Of a stretch of 57,505 nucleotides of DNA, positions 17,757 through 27,053 are shown in pieces. The DNA is from Waterburya agarophytonicola KI4. Lineage in GTDB: Bacteria > Cyanobacteriota > Cyanobacteriia > Cyanobacteriales > Xenococcaceae. Every line of letters begins with the position of its first letter. Positions within the stretch are counted from its first letter, which is position 1. The stretch is taken from assembly GCF_020640915.1 (NCBI RefSeq), contig NZ_JADWDC010000011.1, positions 51,216 through 108,720 of the forward strand. The letters run 5' to 3'. The position numbers and the translations under genes were made by a program. Below the pieces are notes generated by a model, which was not told the origin of the DNA, made no database searches, and saw nothing but the letters and a program-made list of their open reading frames with translations.

Positions 17757-18524
17757 ATGGCAGAAGAATACAAAGCAGAACGTACCATTACCGCAGTATT
17801 AAAAGAAGAACAACAAGTAGATAAGGTAGTTCGTCGTCTGATCGATCGCGGTGTACCCTCAGATCATATTTCCCTGATGGGTCAAAATTTCGAGTCCAAA
17901 ACCCGTATTGCTGGCTTTATTTCTAAGAAAGATGTAATTCTGGGTGGTTTGCGTACTGGGGCGGTATTCGGCTCTTTATTCGGCTCTCTTCTCAGTTTGT
18001 TTACTGGTATGGGAGTGCTGTTTATCCCCTTCCTTGGTTCGGTAGTCGCAGCGGGACCCATCACTTCGGTACTATTGGGAGCAGCCTCTGGGGCGATCGC
18101 AGGTAGTGCTGGTGCGGGGTTAGCCTCTGCCTTAGCCACCTTGGGTATGCCCAAGGAAAAGGCAGCAGTTTATGAAACTCGCGTCAAAGCAGGAGAATTC
18201 TTATTAATGGCAGAAGTTCCCGCCGATAAGTCTGGAGAATATCAACTATTAATTGAAAGTGCAGGGGGTGAAGAAATTCACGTCAACGAATCTACCTTAC
18301 CTCGTCCTTGCACTGGCAGATGTAATGGAGTCGATGACCTATCTCCCGAAATACGCTCTCATTTATCAGAAGCAGCCCAGCAAGACTTTATCGCCAGCTA
18401 CAACAAAGTTTTAGATGAAACTAACGATGAAACTAAAGCAGAACAACAAGCTTGGACAGAAATTAAAGATAAGTATGATGAAGACGACAATGGCATTTGG
18501 TCAAAAGAAAAAGTAACCACTTAA
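17757..18524 (+). CDS. ChaB-domain protein with glycine-rich membrane-like core
   Basis: A 255-residue fusion. Residues 1-50 resemble the fold of general stress proteins ([20 protein letters not shown]), the middle (about 65-135) is a glycine/alanine-rich hydrophobic region like a glycine zipper, and the last 60 residues form a ChaB domain ([14 protein letters not shown], then [19 protein letters not shown] and [16 protein letters not shown]). ChaB domains are linked with cation homeostasis, but their function is weakly known. Position after Dps suggests a stress-response unit. Confidence 0.82.
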   Translation: MAEEYKAERTITAVLKEEQQVDKVVRRLIDRGVPSDHISLMGQNFESKTRIAGFISKKDVILGGLRTGAVFGSLFGSLLSLFTGMGVLFIPFLGSVVAAGPITSVLLGAASGAIAGSAGAGLASALATLGMPKEKAAVYETRVKAGEFLLMAEVPADKSGEYQLLIESAGGEEIHVNESTLPRPCTGRCNGVDDLSPEIRSHLSEAAQQDFIASYNKVLDETNDETKAEQQAWTEIKDKYDEDDNGIWSKEKVTT

Positions 18525-18570
18525 TTTCGTTTACCTACTTAACTAACAAGTAAGCTCAAACCCTCGTTAA

Positions 18571-19758
18571 TCAACTTTGAGAAAGACGCTGAACGGGTGC
18601 GCCACCAAGAATGCCATCCGTTTCGGCTAATAACTTGGGTATCTCTTTTTTATAAGGACTCGCAGACAGACAAGAATTAAAATCTAGTTGGGCAACATTA
18701 TTCGCTTTATTTCCAGGAAACCAGTGACCGCCGTTTGTTAATAGGTTATATCTTGCTTGACCGTATTCAATCATGTCATAAGCGAGAGCTAAATTACGCA
18801 ACCATAAAATAACTTGAATATTGACATTATTCGGGGTGTCTTCATGGCTTGGTAGCCCTTTTTGCCAATTTTCCAACCAGTCTTTACCTAACACGGCGAT
18901 CGCTGCCTGTTCCAGACGTTCTAAAATAGGCGGTAATATTCGATCCGCTCGATCTAATAAAGACAGTACCTTGAGATGCTCGTCAAAATCTGATGGTTTA
19001 GATGCACCCAAACTGAGGGTATGGACTTCAGGATGGGAAAGACAAAACAAATCGTTAAACACCATCGGACTGAGAGGCTGACACAACTCGACTAATTTTG
19101 GCGGAGGGTTATAAAGATGTCCCCCTTTGTCGGAAGGAGAAATAATAAATACGCCCATGTCATGTCTCTTGGCTGCTTCTATTGCCGACCAATTCCATTG
19201 ATTGATGTAATACCAATGGAGATTTACATAATCAAATTCTCCCGTTTCGATCGCTTTAGTGATGATTTTGGTCGATCCGTGGGTAGAAAAACCTATATGA
19301 CGGACTTTTCCTTCTGCTTGTAATTTTCTCGCCTCATCCAAGCATCCTCCAGGGCGCACGCTATTATGCAATGTCTCTTCGTTATTAATACCGTGTAGCC
19401 CCAAAAGATCGACGTATTCCAATTGGCAAAAGTTAAGAGATTGCTGGAATTGACGGCGAAATTCTAAAGGATCGCTTTTGGGAGATACTTTGGTTTGAAA
19501 GATTAATTTCTCTCTAGGTAAATGAGGTAATACTTGCCCTAACTGCATTTCTGAACTACCATAACCCCTGGCTGTCTCGATATGATTGATGCCCAAGTCA
19601 AAAGCTCGATGTATTGTGGCTTCTAGGTTGTGTTGATTAGCTTCGGGTATTTCAGATTGGGGCAAATCCTGCCACTTATATTGATACCGCATACCTCCAC
19701 AGGAAAAAACGGGCATCTGTAATTCTGTACGACCAAATCGCCGATATTGCATAATCAA
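18571..19758 (-). CDS. Aldo/keto reductase family protein
   Basis: A 395-residue NADPH-dependent oxidoreductase. FGRTELQMPVFSCGGMRY opens the domain, the catalytic Asp/Tyr region is INHIETARGYGSSEMQLG, Lys lies in FQTKVSPKSD, and the His region is YVDLLGLHGIN. About 80 residues follow the barrel; in many relatives this tail carries a 4Fe-4S CxxCxxC motif, but only single cysteines are seen here, so no cluster is predicted. Convergent with the ChaB-domain gene. The substrate is unknown. Confidence 0.87.
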   Translation of the reverse strand: MIMQYRRFGRTELQMPVFSCGGMRYQYKWQDLPQSEIPEANQHNLEATIHRAFDLGINHIETARGYGSSEMQLGQVLPHLPREKLIFQTKVSPKSDPLEFRRQFQQSLNFCQLEYVDLLGLHGINNEETLHNSVRPGGCLDEARKLQAEGKVRHIGFSTHGSTKIITKAIETGEFDYVNLHWYYINQWNWSAIEAAKRHDMGVFIISPSDKGGHLYNPPPKLVELCQPLSPMVFNDLFCLSHPEVHTLSLGASKPSDFDEHLKVLSLLDRADRILPPILERLEQAAIAVLGKDWLENWQKGLPSHEDTPNNVNIQVILWLRNLALAYDMIEYGQARYNLLTNGGHWFPGNKANNVAQLDFNSCLSASPYKKEIPKLLAETDGILGGAPVQRLSQS

Positions 19759-19816
19759 ACTAGTATCTTTCTTTTATTTTTACGTTTTCAACCAAGATAA
19801 TCAAGATAAACCATTT

Positions 19817-20494
19817 ATGAAAATACTTTTAGTTGATGATGAAATCGAATTAAGCGATCCTTTGAGTCGAATTTTATTACAAGAAGGATATCAGGTAGAC
19901 ATTGCCGATAATGGTGCGGTAGGAATGGAATTGGCATTAAAAAGTCAATACGATCTGTTGGTTTTAGATTGGATGTTGCCAGGAAAATCAGGATTGGAAA
20001 TCTGTCGCGAAGTGCGATCGCATTCTATCGATACGCCAGTATTATTTCTCACTGCCAAAGATACTATAGACGATCGCGTTGATGGTTTGGATGCGGGGGC
20101 GGATGACTATCTGGTCAAGCCTTTTGAATTAAGAGAATTATTAGCTAGAGTGAGGGCTTTATTGCGTCGTAATAGTTCTGAAACTAATATAAGCGATCGC
20201 TTAAAAGTTGCTGATTTGGAGTTAGATGTGGAAAATCAGCTAGCTTATCGTAGAGGGAAGGCGATCGATCTTTCAGAGAAGGAGGTTAAGTTATTAACTT
20301 ATTTTATGCAGCATCGCGATCAACTTTTGACCCACGAGGAGATCTATAGTTATTTATGGCAAGCAGAAGAACAACCGAGTAGTAATGTTTTGGCTGCTTT
20401 GGTACGTTTGTTACGACGCAAGGTTGAAATTAAGGGCGAAGCTCAATTAATTCATACTGTATATGGCAAAGGTTATCGTCTTGGCAATTCATAG
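19817..20494 (+). CDS. OmpR/PhoB-family response regulator
   Basis: A 225-residue DNA-binding response regulator. Receiver: acidic pocket LLVDDE, phospho-acceptor Asp51 in LVLDWMLPGKSG, Thr in LFLTAKD, Lys in DDYLVKPFELREL. The winged-helix effector occupies about 129-223, ending in HTVYGKGYRLG. No kinase gene adjoins it, so it is an orphan regulator here. It is divergent from the aldo/keto reductase with 58 bases between. Target genes are unknown. Confidence 0.92.
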   Translation: MKILLVDDEIELSDPLSRILLQEGYQVDIADNGAVGMELALKSQYDLLVLDWMLPGKSGLEICREVRSHSIDTPVLFLTAKDTIDDRVDGLDAGADDYLVKPFELRELLARVRALLRRNSSETNISDRLKVADLELDVENQLAYRRGKAIDLSEKEVKLLTYFMQHRDQLLTHEEIYSYLWQAEEQPSSNVLAALVRLLRRKVEIKGEAQLIHTVYGKGYRLGNS

Positions 20495-20500
20495 AATCAA

Positions 20501-20678
20501 TTACGATAGTGAAGCGTAAAACCGTCCCAATTTATTGAACGGATCTTTTTTCAGTTGAGAGAGTATTTCTGTGTCTATTTTTTTTTCTTCAAAATGAGAA
20601 TTACTGGCGTTTAACAAAATATATGTCGTTTTTGAGGTTTACCAAGCACATATATTCTTCAAATAGAAGCTTTTCCAT
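20501..20678 (-). pseudogene. Small gene (about 58 codons) broken by one-base frameshift
   Basis: This lies in a 345-base gap between annotated genes; the rest of the gap shows nothing clear. On the minus strand an ATG at 20678 opens MEKLLFEEYMCLVNLK. One base too many in the A5 run (plus-strand T5 at 20629-20633) shifts the frame; removing one base joins it to TTYILLNASNSHFEEKK and continues to DPFNKLGRFYASLS before TAA at 20501-20503. The downstream part reads like real protein. I do not recognise the family. It could be a decayed gene or a base error in a homopolymer. Confidence 0.45.
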
Positions 20679-20839
20679 GTACTATATTTTACTCCGCCAA
20701 GCAATTTAGGGTGATACTGGATTTACTTTGATTACATAAATTATTAATATCAAACCTAAAACATAGAAGGTCAATTGTAACTTCAATAGCGACCGAAAAT
20801 AATTTTTATTAATCTATCTCAATCAAAGAGCTTTTTACC

Positions 20840-22636
20840 ATGAATGAAGAAAATGGCATCAACATAAATAATCCTGGGGGAATTATCTATGTCAACCAAA
20901 ACGCCACAGGAAATAACAACGGAACATCCTGGGATAATGCCTATACAGACTTACAATCAGCCATAGCAGCATCTCAAACAGAAGACCAAATCTGGGTAGC
21001 AGCAGGGACTTATTTACCTACTACTGATGGCGATCGGGATGTATCTTTTACGATTAAAACAGGTACTGAAGTCTATGGTGGTTTTGCAGGAGGCGAAACC
21101 GAATTATCTCAACGAGACTGGATTAACAATCAAGTAATCCTCAGCGGTAATATTGGTAATCCAGGAGATCGCTCTGACAATAGCTATCACGTCGTTAATA
21201 TTTCAGATACCTCCTTCTTTACTATTTTTGATGGTTTTACCATTACTGACGGACAAGCCGATGTTAGAAGTCGTAGCGAAGGAGGTGGTATTTACTCTGA
21301 TGGAGGCACTAATGCCGAATTGAGAAACCTGATTGTTGCCAATAATTTTGCTCTTAATAATGGTGGAGGAGCGAGTTTTTCATCCTCTAACGTAAATTTG
21401 AGTAATGTGGCTTTTTTCAATAACAATGCCAATGATAATGGTGGTGGATTCTATTCCGCTAATTCTACAGGAGAAATTACCAATTCCCTTTTCGTTAATA
21501 ATCGAGCAGATTATGGTGGGGCGATCGCGAATAACTTTTTCAATCGGGATACTTCTAATCTGAGTATTACCAATAGTACCTTTGCGGAAAACCAAGCCGA
21601 TATCGCATCAGCAGTTGGCACTTTCAATATATCGGGTGGAGATGGGATTGAGATCGACAACAGTATTGTCGGACAGAATCCTGTTGGAAGTGGTGAAGCA
21701 ATCGTAATTGAAGACGATTTGATAACCATCAATCAAAGTATTGTCCAGGGTGGTTTTGATGGTGCGGGACAAGGAATTATTGATGCCGATCCTTTATTTG
21801 TCGATCCTGAGAATAATAACTATAGTCTACAAGCAGATTCTCCTGCTGTTGATGGGGGGAACAATGGTGCAATTGAAGGTATTAGTACGGATTTAGTTGG
21901 TAATGCCAGAATTGCTAAGGACACCGTCGATCTTGGTGCTTATGAGTTTGTTCTCACGGAAGAAGATCTTAACAATAACCCCGATACTCCTCCTGAAAAT
22001 AATCCCGACACTCCCCCTGAGAATAACCCCGATCCTGAAAATGGTGACGATGTTTTAGAAGGAGATATTGTCTATCGCTTTTTCAATACTGATGTGGGCG
22101 TACATTTCTACACTACATCAGAAGCCGAAAGGGATAACGTTGCAGAAAATTTACCTCAATACAATTTTGAAGGTGGTTCGTATATTTCTGCTCCCGAATC
22201 CGACTCTTTGACGGGGGTTGCACCTGTCTATCGCTTTTTCAATACTAATACGGGAGTTCATCTTTATACTATTTCCGAAGTCGAGCGAGATAGTATTTCT
22301 GCCAACCTACCCAACTATCAATTAGAGGGAGTGGCATATTATGGTTATACCGAAGCACAAGAAAATACCACTCCTTTATATCGCTTTTATAACCCAATTA
22401 TTGACGCTCACTTCTATACCCCTTCGGCAGAAGAAAGAGATAGTGTCCTCGCAAACTTACCAGACTATCAACTAGAAAGTAATGGCGGAATTGGTTTCTA
22501 TGTCGAACCCTTAGTAGGAGCAAGCAATCCTATCGTACCACCTCCATCAGATCCCATTACACCACCAAGGGAAATTCCTGCTGATTCGTCAGTATCAGCC
22601 GAGTTTGGCGAGATTTTAAATAGCTTAATAGCTTAA
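20840..22636 (+). CDS. Right-handed beta-helix protein with three DUF5648 repeats
   Basis: A 598-residue, probably extracellular protein. Residues 14-365 are a parallel beta-helix domain of the choice-of-anchor Q type: it begins IIYVNQNATGNNNGTSWDNA and ends with VDLGAYEF. A Pro/Asn/Glu-rich linker (about 375-403, with PDTPPENN repeated) leads to three DUF5648 copies near 411, 463 and 512, with cores YRFFNTDVGVHFYT, YRFFNTNTGVHLYT and YRFYNPIIDAHFYT. There is no Sec signal peptide at the N terminus, so export by a type I system with C-terminal signal is inferred. Binding partner unknown. Confidence 0.85.
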   Translation: MNEENGININNPGGIIYVNQNATGNNNGTSWDNAYTDLQSAIAASQTEDQIWVAAGTYLPTTDGDRDVSFTIKTGTEVYGGFAGGETELSQRDWINNQVILSGNIGNPGDRSDNSYHVVNISDTSFFTIFDGFTITDGQADVRSRSEGGGIYSDGGTNAELRNLIVANNFALNNGGGASFSSSNVNLSNVAFFNNNANDNGGGFYSANSTGEITNSLFVNNRADYGGAIANNFFNRDTSNLSITNSTFAENQADIASAVGTFNISGGDGIEIDNSIVGQNPVGSGEAIVIEDDLITINQSIVQGGFDGAGQGIIDADPLFVDPENNNYSLQADSPAVDGGNNGAIEGISTDLVGNARIAKDTVDLGAYEFVLTEEDLNNNPDTPPENNPDTPPENNPDPENGDDVLEGDIVYRFFNTDVGVHFYTTSEAERDNVAENLPQYNFEGGSYISAPESDSLTGVAPVYRFFNTNTGVHLYTISEVERDSISANLPNYQLEGVAYYGYTEAQENTTPLYRFYNPIIDAHFYTPSAEERDSVLANLPDYQLESNGGIGFYVEPLVGASNPIVPPPSDPITPPREIPADSSVSAEFGEILNSLIA

Positions 22637-22824
22637 TTTCTTAAAATCTTTTTCTACGGTCAAAGCGATCGCTTTTTAGTTTTATGTTAAGCGATCGCGA
22701 GATGCCTAATTTCTAAAATATTTACATAGAGTACTGACTGTACAAAAAAGCAACAAGCTTTAGAAGCGATGCGAGATAAATTAAGTCGCTTGTGGAAAGA
22801 AAATGAAGAATAAAGACTGAACAA

Positions 22825-23607
22825 TTAAAATTCTAGAATTACAGGAGTATGATCGCTGGGTTTTTCTAATTTTCTCGGTTCGGGATCGATCCAGCATTTA
22901 ATTGCTTGTTGGTATAGTTTATCTGTTAAATAATGGTGATCTATACGCCAGCCACGATTGCGAATAAAACCACCAGCACGATAATCCCACCAACTAAAAT
23001 GTCCTTCTTCTGGGTTGAATTTACGAAAAACATCTTGAAAACCTAATGCCAATACTTTGTTCAAAGCTTCTCTTTCTACAGGGGAAGACATGATATGTTT
23101 TTCCCTATTTTTGGCAGTATATATATCCTTATCTTCTAGAGCAATATTAAAATCTCCACAGACAGATATTTCTCGTTTTTCAGTTTGCAGTTTTTGGAGA
23201 TATTGACCGAGCAACTCTAACCAGCTTAATTTATATTCATATTTATCGCTACCGAGAGATGAGCCATTAGGAACATAGAGATTAACAATGCGAACGCCAT
23301 CTAAAATACCGCTAATCACTCGCTTTTGTTCGTCAAAATCTGCTGCAATATCACCAATAATAGGACTAAAACCGCAGCTAACTTTTTCTAGAGGTTTCAA
23401 GCTAAAAATAGCTACGCCATTATAGGACTTTTGACCAGATATATATAATTTATAACCCAAATCTTCAAAAGGCGATCGCGGAAATTGATGGTCTTGAACC
23501 TTGGTTTCTTGCAAACAAAGCACATCTACCTGATGTTGTTGTAGCCAGTCAATGACAATTTGCTGACGACTCCGAATTGAATTAACGTTCCAAGTAGCTA
23601 CTCTCAA
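22825..23607 (-). CDS. xth: Exodeoxyribonuclease III / AP endonuclease
   Basis: DNA repair nuclease that cuts at abasic sites and removes 3' blocks. A 260-residue protein of the exonuclease III family: MRVATWNVNSIRSR at the start, metal-binding Glu in VLCLQETKVQD, Asp/Asn pair in CGDFNIALEDKDIY, WWDYRAGGF and the terminal catalytic SDHTPVILEF. The start abuts a divergent frame at the same base (23607). Downstream on its 3' side is a short non-coding stretch with HIP1 sites. Confidence 0.95.
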   Translation of the reverse strand: MRVATWNVNSIRSRQQIVIDWLQQHQVDVLCLQETKVQDHQFPRSPFEDLGYKLYISGQKSYNGVAIFSLKPLEKVSCGFSPIIGDIAADFDEQKRVISGILDGVRIVNLYVPNGSSLGSDKYEYKLSWLELLGQYLQKLQTEKREISVCGDFNIALEDKDIYTAKNREKHIMSSPVEREALNKVLALGFQDVFRKFNPEEGHFSWWDYRAGGFIRNRGWRIDHHYLTDKLYQQAIKCWIDPEPRKLEKPSDHTPVILEF

Positions 23608-23654
23608 TGCCTAAAATCCTTACTATAATTAATGCTTCAGATATTAATTATGCA

Positions 23655-24068
23655 ATGAAACCCGAAGCATCTACCCTCAAAGTTTTTGTTTATGGCACTC
23701 TAAAACCAGGAGAAGCCAATTATTCTCATTATTGCAATGGTTATGTAGAATCTCAAACGATCGCTTATACCAAAGGTATTTTATATGCTTTACCTATTGG
23801 TTATCCTGCAATGGTAGAGGGGAATAATAAAGTAAGAGGAATATTATTAACCTGCAAAAATTCTGATATTTTGGCTAGTTTAGATCGACTAGAAGGCTAT
23901 CAACCCCAAAGAAAATCTGGCTTAAATGAATATTATCGACTCTTAGTTTCAGTTTATAGTTTAGAGGATCAATTGATAGATTTAGCCTGGGCTTATTTTA
24001 TGACTCCAGAAAAAATCAGAGAATACAAAGGAATCTTAGTCGAATCAAATTGGTGGACGAGTTTTTAA
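23655..24068 (+). CDS. Gamma-glutamylcyclotransferase-like (AIG2/GGCT) protein
   Basis: A 137-residue protein of the GGCT/AIG2 superfamily, whose members act on gamma-glutamyl compounds. The substrate loop KVFVYGTLKPGEANYSHY is at residues 9-26, and the catalytic Glu is probably in SLDRLEGYQ. An upstream ATG at 23607 is in frame, but its 16 extra residues are not family-like and that base is also the divergent xth start, so 23655 is preferred. The stop codon forms part of the first unit of a heptamer repeat. Confidence 0.82.
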   Translation: MKPEASTLKVFVYGTLKPGEANYSHYCNGYVESQTIAYTKGILYALPIGYPAMVEGNNKVRGILLTCKNSDILASLDRLEGYQPQRKSGLNEYYRLLVSVYSLEDQLIDLAWAYFMTPEKIREYKGILVESNWWTSF

Positions 24069-24107
24069 TAACTAATAACTAATAACTAATAACTAATAAC
24101 TAATAAC
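24066..24107. repeat. Six perfect heptamer repeats, TAATAAC
   Basis: Six exact tandem copies of TAATAAC from 24066 to 24107. The first three bases are the stop codon of the cyclotransferase-like gene. This is a short tandemly repeated repetitive (STRR) sequence of the type known from cyanobacteria, and its copy number may vary by slippage. Confidence 0.9.
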
Positions 24108-24115
24108 TATTATGA

Positions 24116-24400
24116 CTAAGAAACAAATTGAATATCTGGTACGAGGGGATCTTTGACAATTCCAAAACCTGCATAACTCCAACGTAACATCAAACTCTTT
24201 AACTGGGTGGGAGATGCTGTTTCCACAGTCAAGAGATCGCCATATTCTTTTCCGTGGGTGTTAATATAACTTAGAGCATCATAATCTTGCTGGAATACGA
24301 GCAAATAGCTAGCCTCAATTCCGCTTTTTTCTGGCAGACGAGCAACTAAATATTTTCCATCTTTTCTAGAACGAATTAAATAATTAACTTGTAATAACAT
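24116..24400 (-). CDS. Small conserved cyanobacterial hypothetical protein, 94 residues
   Basis: The product is soluble, with no signal peptide or membrane segment. It starts LLQVNYLIRSRKDGKYLVAR and has LLVFQQDYDALSYINTHGKEY in the middle. The composition and the strong upstream GGAGCAAG-type ribosome site region suggest a real gene. I do not know the function. It lies 42 bases after the OppB-type permease gene on the same strand. Confidence 0.6.
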   Translation of the reverse strand: MLLQVNYLIRSRKDGKYLVARLPEKSGIEASYLLVFQQDYDALSYINTHGKEYGDLLTVETASPTQLKSLMLRWSYAGFGIVKDPLVPDIQFVS

Positions 24401-24442
24401 TGCTTGCTCCTTTTACTTTTCTGATTCTTTGTTCCTCTTTAC

Positions 24443-25492
24443 TTATTTAAGATCTTCTAGTTTAATCCTGGGATCGACTGTTTTCAAAAGTAAATCAGCT
24501 AGTAAATTGCCTACAATCAGCATAGCTGCACCCATCATCAGGCTAGCCATCACGAGATATTTATCTTGAGCAGTCACCGCCTGGAGAGTCAAAGTCCCCA
24601 AACCTGGCCAATTAAAGAAGAATTCAGCAATAAATGAACCACCAAGCAAACTAGCAAATTCAAAACCCAAGAGAGTTATTAGAGGGTTGATGGCATTTCT
24701 GAGAGCGTGGACGTAGATAACTTTATCCTCCGACAAACCCTTCGCTCTTGCTGTTTGAATATAGTCTTGACGTAAGACATCTAATAATTGCCCCCTGGTT
24801 AGGCGTTGCAGCCCAGCAAAACTGGTTATACTAAGAGCGATGGTAGGTAAAACCATATGCCAACCAATATCGAGTATTTTGCCGAATATAGATAGTTCGT
24901 CGTGGTTAATGCTAGTCATCCCACCTACAGGAAATAGAGGGGACAAAAATTGAGCAATAATCAAGAAAATCAGCGCAGTAATAAAACTAGGAAAACCTTG
25001 ACCAAAATAACTCAGCACTCGCAAAACTTTATCGATGGGAGTATTTTGCTTAACTGCACTCAACATCCCTAAAGGAATTGCGATCGCCCAAGTTAAAATA
25101 AAAGAAGATAGTGCCAGTAAAAGGGTTGCAGGAATTCTTTCTTTTAGTAAGGAAGATACAGAACGAAAATAAACAAAACTCTCGCCAAAATCAAACCTAG
25201 TGACAATACGCCATAGCCAACAAAAATATTGAACTATGGGGGGTCGATCCAAACCAAACTGTTGGGTTAATTCGGCAATTCTTTCTGGGGTTATCTGAGG
25301 ATTTTCTTTCAAGGTATCGAGATAGTCACCAGGGGCTAACTCGACGATAAAAAAGCATAGTGCCGATGCCAAAATTAAAGTTAACGCACCTTGAGAAATT
25401 CTTTTAACTACATATAGAGTGGTATCACTCCTCAAAATATTTTGTAGGGCAGATAGGGGTGATTGAGCCACAACATCATTACTTTGAGTCAT
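24443..25492 (-). CDS. DppB/OppB-type ABC transporter permease
   Basis: A 349-residue integral membrane subunit of the peptide/nickel importer class. ELAPGDYLDTL and RIAELTQQFGLDRPP are the N-terminal loop of this family, and the cytoplasmic EAA-type loop is DYIQTARAKGLSEDKVIYVHALRNA. The end (VDPRIKLED) is also typical. The partner permease, binding protein and ATPases are not adjacent, which is usual for scattered cyanobacterial transporters. Substrate unknown. Confidence 0.92.
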   Translation of the reverse strand: MTQSNDVVAQSPLSALQNILRSDTTLYVVKRISQGALTLILASALCFFIVELAPGDYLDTLKENPQITPERIAELTQQFGLDRPPIVQYFCWLWRIVTRFDFGESFVYFRSVSSLLKERIPATLLLALSSFILTWAIAIPLGMLSAVKQNTPIDKVLRVLSYFGQGFPSFITALIFLIIAQFLSPLFPVGGMTSINHDELSIFGKILDIGWHMVLPTIALSITSFAGLQRLTRGQLLDVLRQDYIQTARAKGLSEDKVIYVHALRNAINPLITLLGFEFASLLGGSFIAEFFFNWPGLGTLTLQAVTAQDKYLVMASLMMGAAMLIVGNLLADLLLKTVDPRIKLEDLK

Positions 25493-25587
25493 TTTTTACG
25501 AGGATGAAAAATAAGGTACGAGGAATTTTAAAAAGCAAATAGCTAACAGTACTGTTCTCGATTTCATGCCTTGAATCAACAACATCT

Positions 25588-26337
25588 TTAAGCAATATAG
25601 GCAGCTAGTAAGAATAAGCTATCTACCAAAATTGTACTTAATACTGCTCCAGCGAATGCCCACCAGTGTAACTCGGTTTTCTTTAAAGACCACAAACTGA
25701 CAGCTAATAATATATTTACTAAGACAACCGCCCAGCTAATACCCCAAGGAGTTTGTACTTCTGCTAGGGCAGATTTTAAGATTGGTGCAGCCAAAGCTGG
25801 ATCGACATCTACCGTCATTAGCTTGCGCCAGTATGGAATGACATTAGCAAGATAAAAATATAAGTCAGTAATAGCCGTACCCAAAAGTGAGCCGAGATAA
25901 AAGAAATTTCCAATCTTGCCCCATCCTTTCCACAAGCACCAAAGAGCAAAAGGCAAACCAATCGCCTCAATGGGTATATGAATTAAAGGTTCGGCTCTCA
26001 GCCAACCCCAATAGATTGAGCCAGCCAGCCAACTCCAGCTAAAGCCTAAAATTATGTCTCCCCACAAACGACTTTGGGGACGACGATAAAGAAACCAGCC
26101 CAATCCTACCCAAAATAGAGTTAAGACCAAGCTAAATACGGGAAATAACCGCACGATAGGAGCTTGAAAAAATACTGGTACGGATACTAAAAAAGAAGCT
26201 GCCAAAAATACTTGCCAAGCTTTACTGCTTTGGCCTTGCTCTAGGGGTAAACCAAGAACAGTCGAGGGAGATGTAGAGGGACAGTTAGAACTAGATGTGG
26301 TCACAAGTAAATATTGAAGATGATGGTGATTAGGCAA
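25588..26337 (-). CDS. DUF3120-type membrane protein
   Basis: A 249-residue membrane protein with about six hydrophobic segments beginning near residue 40. Signature-like stretches are FLVSVPVFFQAPIVRLFP, SWSWLAGSIYWGWLRAEPL and AITDLYFYLANVIPYW. I place it in the cyanobacteria-wide DUF3120 family from memory of these patterns. The first 35 residues are Ser/Thr/Pro-rich and probably variable, so the start is uncertain. Divergent from the RRM gene. No function is known. Confidence 0.7.
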   Translation of the reverse strand: MPNHHHLQYLLVTTSSSNCPSTSPSTVLGLPLEQGQSSKAWQVFLAASFLVSVPVFFQAPIVRLFPVFSLVLTLFWVGLGWFLYRRPQSRLWGDIILGFSWSWLAGSIYWGWLRAEPLIHIPIEAIGLPFALWCLWKGWGKIGNFFYLGSLLGTAITDLYFYLANVIPYWRKLMTVDVDPALAAPILKSALAEVQTPWGISWAVVLVNILLAVSLWSLKKTELHWWAFAGAVLSTILVDSLFLLAAYIA

Positions 26338-26564
26338 ATAGGGTTCTAATTTTCGTTACTTATCTTTACCTAAGATTAAAATACCACAGTTTTTTATTTG
26401 GGGTCTTGAGGACAAAGATAGGTTTCTGACTAAATAATTTTATAGATCGAATGTTAAGATTAATGTCAAATATCGGGATAAGCAAGACAATTTTAATTGA
26501 TGTGAAGAGGTATGTCTTGAATTTCGATAGCATTGTAAATAGATGAAAATAGGAAACGAGAATA

Positions 26565-26852
26565 ATGTCGATTTATGTTGGTAATCTCAACTATGAGGTT
26601 ACGCAGGAAGACTTAAATGAAGTCTTTGGAGAATACGGAACGGTTAAGCGCGTACATGTACCTACAGACCGCGAAACAGGGCGCAAACGGGGTTTTGGCT
26701 TTGTGGAAATGAACACAGACGAAGAAGAAACGGAAGCGATTAATACCCTAGATGGGGCTGAATGGATGGGACGCACTATCCGAGTAAATAAAGCACGACC
26801 AAGAGAATCTAGTAATTCTAATGGTGGTACTCGCAGATTTGCTAATAACTAG
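26565..26852 (+). CDS. RRM RNA-binding protein (cyanobacterial Rbp type)
   Basis: A 95-residue protein with one RNA recognition motif over residues 1-80: RNP2 IYVGNL at 3-8 and RNP1 KRGFGFVEM at 41-49. A short tail rich in Ser/Asn/Gly (SSNSNGGTRRFANN) follows; its length places it among short-tailed or type I Rbps. Such proteins are often cold-induced and bind mRNA. The 5' leader of over 100 bases ends with AGGAAACGAG ahead of the ATG. A strong terminator follows. Confidence 0.93.
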   Translation: MSIYVGNLNYEVTQEDLNEVFGEYGTVKRVHVPTDRETGRKRGFGFVEMNTDEEETEAINTLDGAEWMGRTIRVNKARPRESSNSNGGTRRFANN

Positions 26853-26876
26853 TTTCGTTAGGAAAAAAAATTAATC

Positions 26877-26926
26877 AGAGCAAAAAAATCAATCAAAGTA
26901 AATAACTTTTTTGCTCTTTTTTTGAT
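26877..26926 (+). terminator. Intrinsic terminator after the RRM gene
   Basis: AGAGCAAAAAA (from 26877) pairs with TTTTTTGCTCT (26907-26917), followed by a T-rich run. Spacing of 25 bases to the stop codon and the orientation fit a rho-independent terminator. Confidence 0.8.
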
Positions 26927-27053
26927 ATTTATCAAAAAATATCGGCAATAGTCTTAAGTATATTTTAAGGTTTAGACTATCATGGTTGGAAAAGGATATA
27001 AGTCTAATTTAAGCTACTGCGATGCTTTTGACTAAATTTCGCCAATCCCCTTT

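Noticed and set aside
22730-22813. Short open stretch ending ...LEAMRDKLSRLWKENEE before a stop
   Set aside because: It reads like a protein tail, but only about 27 codons are open, there is no start and I could not tie it to a family.
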